Below, piece by piece: positions 61,653 to 64,000 of a stretch of DNA of 64,000 nt. Source of the stretch: Riemerella columbipharyngis (GTDB taxonomy: Bacteria > Bacteroidota > Bacteroidia > Flavobacteriales > Weeksellaceae). Position numbers and translations under genes: made by a program. Position 1 is the first letter of the stretch. The number at the start of each line of letters is the position of its first letter. Location: contig NZ_FNAS01000009.1 in NCBI RefSeq assembly GCF_900101995.1, positions 19,716 to 83,715 of the forward strand, read 5' to 3'. The notes under the pieces are model-generated. The model did no database searches. It had not been told where the DNA came from and saw only the letters and a list, made by a program, of their open reading frames with translations.

Positions 61653-62308
61653 AAATCTACCGCCATTACCAAAATACTGATTTTATTATTCCCTTTTTTA
61701 ATGAGTTCCCAAGCCGCACTGCTTATAGTGTTTCCTGTGGTATAAACATCATCTATGAGAAGAATATGTTTATCTTGTATAGCACATTGTACCGAAAACA
61801 AGTTTTTAATTTCAGAACGGTGTTCTCGGTCTTTTTGAGCTTGAGGTTTTGAATAAAAATTTCTTTTAAGAAGATTATGAGAATAAGGGATTTTAGTCTC
61901 TTTTGAAATATATTCTACAAAATGATGAAGCTGGTTGTATCCACGCTCTTTTTGCTTACGAGGATGTAAAGGAATACTCGTGATAATGTCTATTCCGAAA
62001 GAGGATAAAATATTTTTCTCTACGGTCCATTTCGCAAGTGTTTTTCCTATGATACTTCTGCCGTTGTATTTTAGTTCGTGAATGATTTTTTGGCTAAGCC
62101 CACTCTTTTGGTAGAGCATAAGGGCTACAGCTTTCTCGGTAGGGAATAAAAGACGGCATTTCTGTTCCAGTAGGTTGGTTTCCGTAAAAGAGAAATTTGC
62201 AAAATCAATTAAAGACACACAAGCATCGCATACTGCGTCATTTGCATCAATAATATTTTGACATCCTAAACAGCGGTTGGGAAAAAGTAGATCCAATATC
62301 AGATTCAT
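61649..62308 (-). CDS. comF: ComF-family phosphoribosyltransferase-like protein
   Basis: 219 residues. An N-terminal zinc finger (CLGCQN with CDACV) is followed by a phosphoribosyltransferase fold with the PRPP loop ILLIDDVYTTGNTISSA. ComF proteins are needed for DNA uptake in some competent bacteria. The KERGYNQLHHFVEYIS segment is typical. It lies 29 bases after lpxH on the same strand. Confidence 0.9.
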   Translation of the reverse strand: MNLILDLLFPNRCLGCQNIIDANDAVCDACVSLIDFANFSFTETNLLEQKCRLLFPTEKAVALMLYQKSGLSQKIIHELKYNGRSIIGKTLAKWTVEKNILSSFGIDIITSIPLHPRKQKERGYNQLHHFVEYISKETKIPYSHNLLKRNFYSKPQAQKDREHRSEIKNLFSVQCAIQDKHILLIDDVYTTGNTISSAAWELIKKGNNKISILVMAVDF

Positions 62309-62337
62309 ACAAAGTTCTTACTTTTTTAATGCCAAAA

Positions 62338-63105
62338 TCATTCTTTCCATTTTAAAAGTTCTATATTTTCACCATCAAAAACAGCGTAGGTAAAATAGCT
62401 TATCCAATCCCCAAGATTGACATATTGGGCATTTTTTTCTAAGCCTAAAATCATCGGGAGATGGCGATGTCCATAAACAAAATAATCAATTTTTTCTGTT
62501 TCTAATTTCTTTTTAGAATAGAGGATAAGAAATTCCTTGTCTTCTCCTAAAAATTTTTTATCTTCTTCTCCGCTGATGAGCTTGTTTTTTTGAGAAAGAT
62601 AAAGTGCTAATTTCATAGCAATGTCCGGGTGGAGCCATCGAAAAGCCCATTGTGCTAATGGATTGGTAAAAACTTTTTTCATTCTTTTGTAGCCTTTATC
62701 TCCGGGGCCCAATCCGTCTCCGTGGGCAAGAAGAAATATTTTTTTGTTGACAGAATAATATCTTTTTTCAAAATAAACAGGTATTCCCAATTCTTTTTCG
62801 AAATAGTCTTTCATCCAGAGGTCGTGGTTGCCTACAAAGAAAAAGATATCAATGCCGCTGTCTTTTAGTTCCGCGAGTTTTCCCAGCAGCCGCACATAGC
62901 CTTTGGGTACCACATATTGCCATTCGTGCCAAAAATCGAACAAATCTCCCATAAGAAAAACAGCTTGTGCGTCTTTTTTTATGCTGTCCAGCCAACGGAT
63001 AAAACGCTCTTCGCGAACCTTGCTTTCCTCCGGAGATGGCGCACCGAAGTGTTGGTCGGAAGCAAAGTATATTTTTTTACCAATTTTCAGGGATATCGTT
63101 TCCAT
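62338..63105 (-). CDS. lpxH: UDP-2,3-diacylglucosamine diphosphatase
   Basis: 255 residues, calcineurin-like metallophosphoesterase. The metal motifs are ASDQHFG (D-x-H), GDLFDFW, VGNHDLWM, LAHGDGLG and YGHRH. It hydrolyses UDP-2,3-diacylglucosamine to lipid X in lipid A synthesis, the step before LpxB (42794). The start at 63105 (METISLKIGKKIYFASDQ) avoids overlap with queD; the longer frame to 63141 would overlap it by 32 bases. The gap to queD is 4 bases. Confidence 0.9.
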   Translation of the reverse strand: METISLKIGKKIYFASDQHFGAPSPEESKVREERFIRWLDSIKKDAQAVFLMGDLFDFWHEWQYVVPKGYVRLLGKLAELKDSGIDIFFFVGNHDLWMKDYFEKELGIPVYFEKRYYSVNKKIFLLAHGDGLGPGDKGYKRMKKVFTNPLAQWAFRWLHPDIAMKLALYLSQKNKLISGEEDKKFLGEDKEFLILYSKKKLETEKIDYFVYGHRHLPMILGLEKNAQYVNLGDWISYFTYAVFDGENIELLKWKE

Positions 63106-63109
63106 AGTT

Positions 63110-63556
63110 TTATGGATTTTCTTCAGCCAGCCATTCGCCATAGGAGTTCTCGGTTTCGTGAAGTTTGAGGTAGGCTAATTGTAAAGGGCTGGGCAGCCGC
63201 TGTTTTATTTTTTCAGCAATGTCGTAAAGCATATTCTCGCAAGTGGGTTGATAATCACAATAAATGACTTTATGCCCTTTACTTGCAAGCTCATCACCCA
63301 ATTCCTTATGAGGGGAAAGTCCATTTACGAGGACGGCGTGATCCCAGCAGTCTACAATTTCCTCTTTTACAATCTTTTTGATATCTCCGAAATCTACTAC
63401 CATACCATTTTTAGGGTGGTTGAGGTCGGATATTGGTTTTCCCTTTACCGTTACAAAAAGTTTGTAAGAATGCCCATGCATATTTTTGCACTTTCCATCG
63501 TAATTATAGAGTACATGGGCGGTTTCAAAAGTGAAAATTTTAGTAATTCTTATCAT
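63110..63556 (-). CDS. queD: 6-carboxytetrahydropterin synthase QueD
   Basis: 148 residues. It converts 7,8-dihydroneopterin triphosphate to 6-carboxy-5,6,7,8-tetrahydropterin in the queuosine pathway. Zinc ligands His14, His27 and His29 and the catalytic Cys23 are in place (FETAHVLYN, CKNMHGHSYK). PTCENMLYDIAEKI supplies the substrate-binding Glu region. The Tgt of the same pathway is at 34663. The -7 box TATCTTTG (63561-63568) lies 4 bases before the ATG, predicting a leaderless transcript. lpxH and comF follow in the same direction. Confidence 0.94.
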   Translation of the reverse strand: MIRITKIFTFETAHVLYNYDGKCKNMHGHSYKLFVTVKGKPISDLNHPKNGMVVDFGDIKKIVKEEIVDCWDHAVLVNGLSPHKELGDELASKGHKVIYCDYQPTCENMLYDIAEKIKQRLPSPLQLAYLKLHETENSYGEWLAEENP

Positions 63557-63560
63557 TTTG

Positions 63561-63568
63561 CAAAGATA
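63561..63568 (-). promoter_or_regulatory. -7 box of queD, 4 bases from ATG
   Basis: Minus strand TATCTTTG-CAAA-ATG, the same spacing as at hemN, aroC and recN. Confidence 0.7.
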
Positions 63569-63848
63569 ACTATTTTTGGGAATGTAGGAGTGAGTTTTGG
63601 TTTGGTTAACGAGATTGCCTCTTCTTAGCTAAAATCTACTGTAAATAAAAAGTTCAAGATAATTTAAGCGGGTTGTTTTGTATCAATTTACTACATAGCC
63701 AGAACTCTCTATTCCATTGAATAGATGCCTATTTAAAGTAAATTCATTTTATTATATTTAATACTACAATGTTTTTGTATCCTAGATCAGCAAGCTCATC
63801 ATAAGTTTTTACGTATGTAGATAGTTAGTAGTTTCCTTTTATATATTT
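63569..63848. other. Spacer with repeat E and a possible coding scrap
   Basis: No intact gene. On the minus strand near 63740-63820 a short open stretch reads STYVKTYDELADLGYKNIVV before a stop, with a stop just upstream as well; it could be the scrap of a lost gene. Repeat E is at 63651-63687. Confidence 0.35.
63651..63687 (-). repeat. Interspersed repeat, copy E
   Basis: The minus strand reads ATTGATACAAAACAACCCG followed by CTTAAATTATCTTGAACT, matching copy C closely in its second half. It lies about 160 bases before the IS1-type element. Confidence 0.55.
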
Positions 63849-64000
63849 GGTCGTGTTTTAAAAAGTATGATGATATAAAAATTTGACAATCAGGAAATAA
63901 AGTTCTATTTTTGTTGAATGTTAATAATAATTAAACTCCACTGCCCCAATTGTCAAGGTACAAAGATAGTCAAAAACGGAAACAAAAAGAACAAAAAGCA
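63849..64000 (+). mobile_element. IS1-family element, left part (continues beyond window)
   Basis: An ATG at 63918 opens a frame to the window end encoding LHCPNCQGTKIVKNGNKKNK, the N-terminal zinc finger of IS1-type InsA/transposase (CPxCx6-7KNG). The -7 box TATTTTTG (63906-63913) is 4 bases before the ATG. The left end may be at GGTCGTGTTTTAAAAAGT (63849), but the matching right end is outside the window. Confidence 0.65.
63918..64000 (+). CDS. IS1-family transposase N-terminus (3' end outside window)
   Basis: 27 codons are visible. The CxxC zinc finger (HCPNCQ) and the following KIVKNGNKKNK are the DNA-binding start of IS1-type transposases. The frame is intact to the edge, so the element may be active. 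The start codon is supported by the nearby -7 box with 4-base spacing. Confidence 0.65.
   Translation, partial: MLIIIKLHCPNCQGTKIVKNGNKKNKK

Overview
The window looks like a low-GC chromosome segment from the Bacteroidota, class Flavobacteriia, probably family Weeksellaceae (Chryseobacterium/Riemerella-like). The evidence is indirect: many genes carry the Bacteroidetes -7 box TAnnTTTG, Shine-Dalgarno sites are weak, glutamine synthetase is type III, succinate dehydrogenase has a single di-haem-type cytochrome b subunit, and families typical of the group are present (DUF3078, DUF4292, DUF4254, DUF4296, DUF2851, OmpP1/FadL, CarboxypepD_reg/TonB barrels). I cannot fix the genus from sequence alone.

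Layout. 1-4075: amidinotransferase-like end, dihydroorotase, groES-groEL. 4076-5230: a quiet, decayed stretch. 5231-8046: cupin, thioredoxin and two tandem DUF3078 proteins. 8047-8844: a non-autonomous IS5-type element. 8934-14288: NDP-sugar pyrophosphorylase, DUF4292 lipoprotein, degenerate EnvC/M23 protein, TatA, DUF4254, a small lipoprotein and ribA. 14302-17290: comM flanked by relics of an ABC ATPase and of McrC. 17297-25294: glnN, a surface-polysaccharide-type cluster (SDR, ABC exporter, ugd), a small beta-barrel protein, a nitrilase and recX. 25546-30993: clpB, an SGNH lipoprotein and a FadL-type porin. 31014-32057: relics of an IS1595-type transposase and a second copy of the IS5-type element. 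32094-42370: hemN, a dolichol-phosphate-mannose-synthase-like enzyme, DUF4296, tgt, a SpoU methylase, a CBS protein, nadK, DUF2797, aroC, redox proteins, YkvA and YkgJ. 42484-49360: two tRNA-Val genes, lpxB, comEC and the sdhCAB operon. 49416-51391: a broken outer-membrane receptor, ndk and an ADP-ribosylglycohydrolase relic. 51392-63556: a DECR-like reductase, GNAT, PspC, DUF2851, recN, a putative sigma-54 micro-transcript, era, accA, gltX, a cupin, a small secreted protein, a rhomboid protease, comF, lpxH and queD. The right edge enters an IS1-family element.

The live genes are mostly housekeeping: protein folding (GroESL, ClpB), respiration (SdhCAB), lipid A synthesis (LpxB, LpxH), queuosine (QueD, Tgt), transformation or DNA processing (ComM, ComEC, ComF, RecN, RecX), and cofactors and amino acids (RibA, NadK, HemN, AroC, GlnN).

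The unusual material lies in the gaps. A compact unit at 56240-56341 has a near-perfect sigma-54 promoter, a 9-codon ORF and an intrinsic terminator. A rigid TAnnTTTG-N4-ATG arrangement that predicts leaderless mRNAs occurs at hemN, aroC, recN, queD and the edge IS. A roughly 40-bp interspersed repeat sits beside most of the relics, and two copies of one inactivated IS element share the same nonsense mutations. No CRISPR array, prophage or obvious multi-gene defence system was seen.
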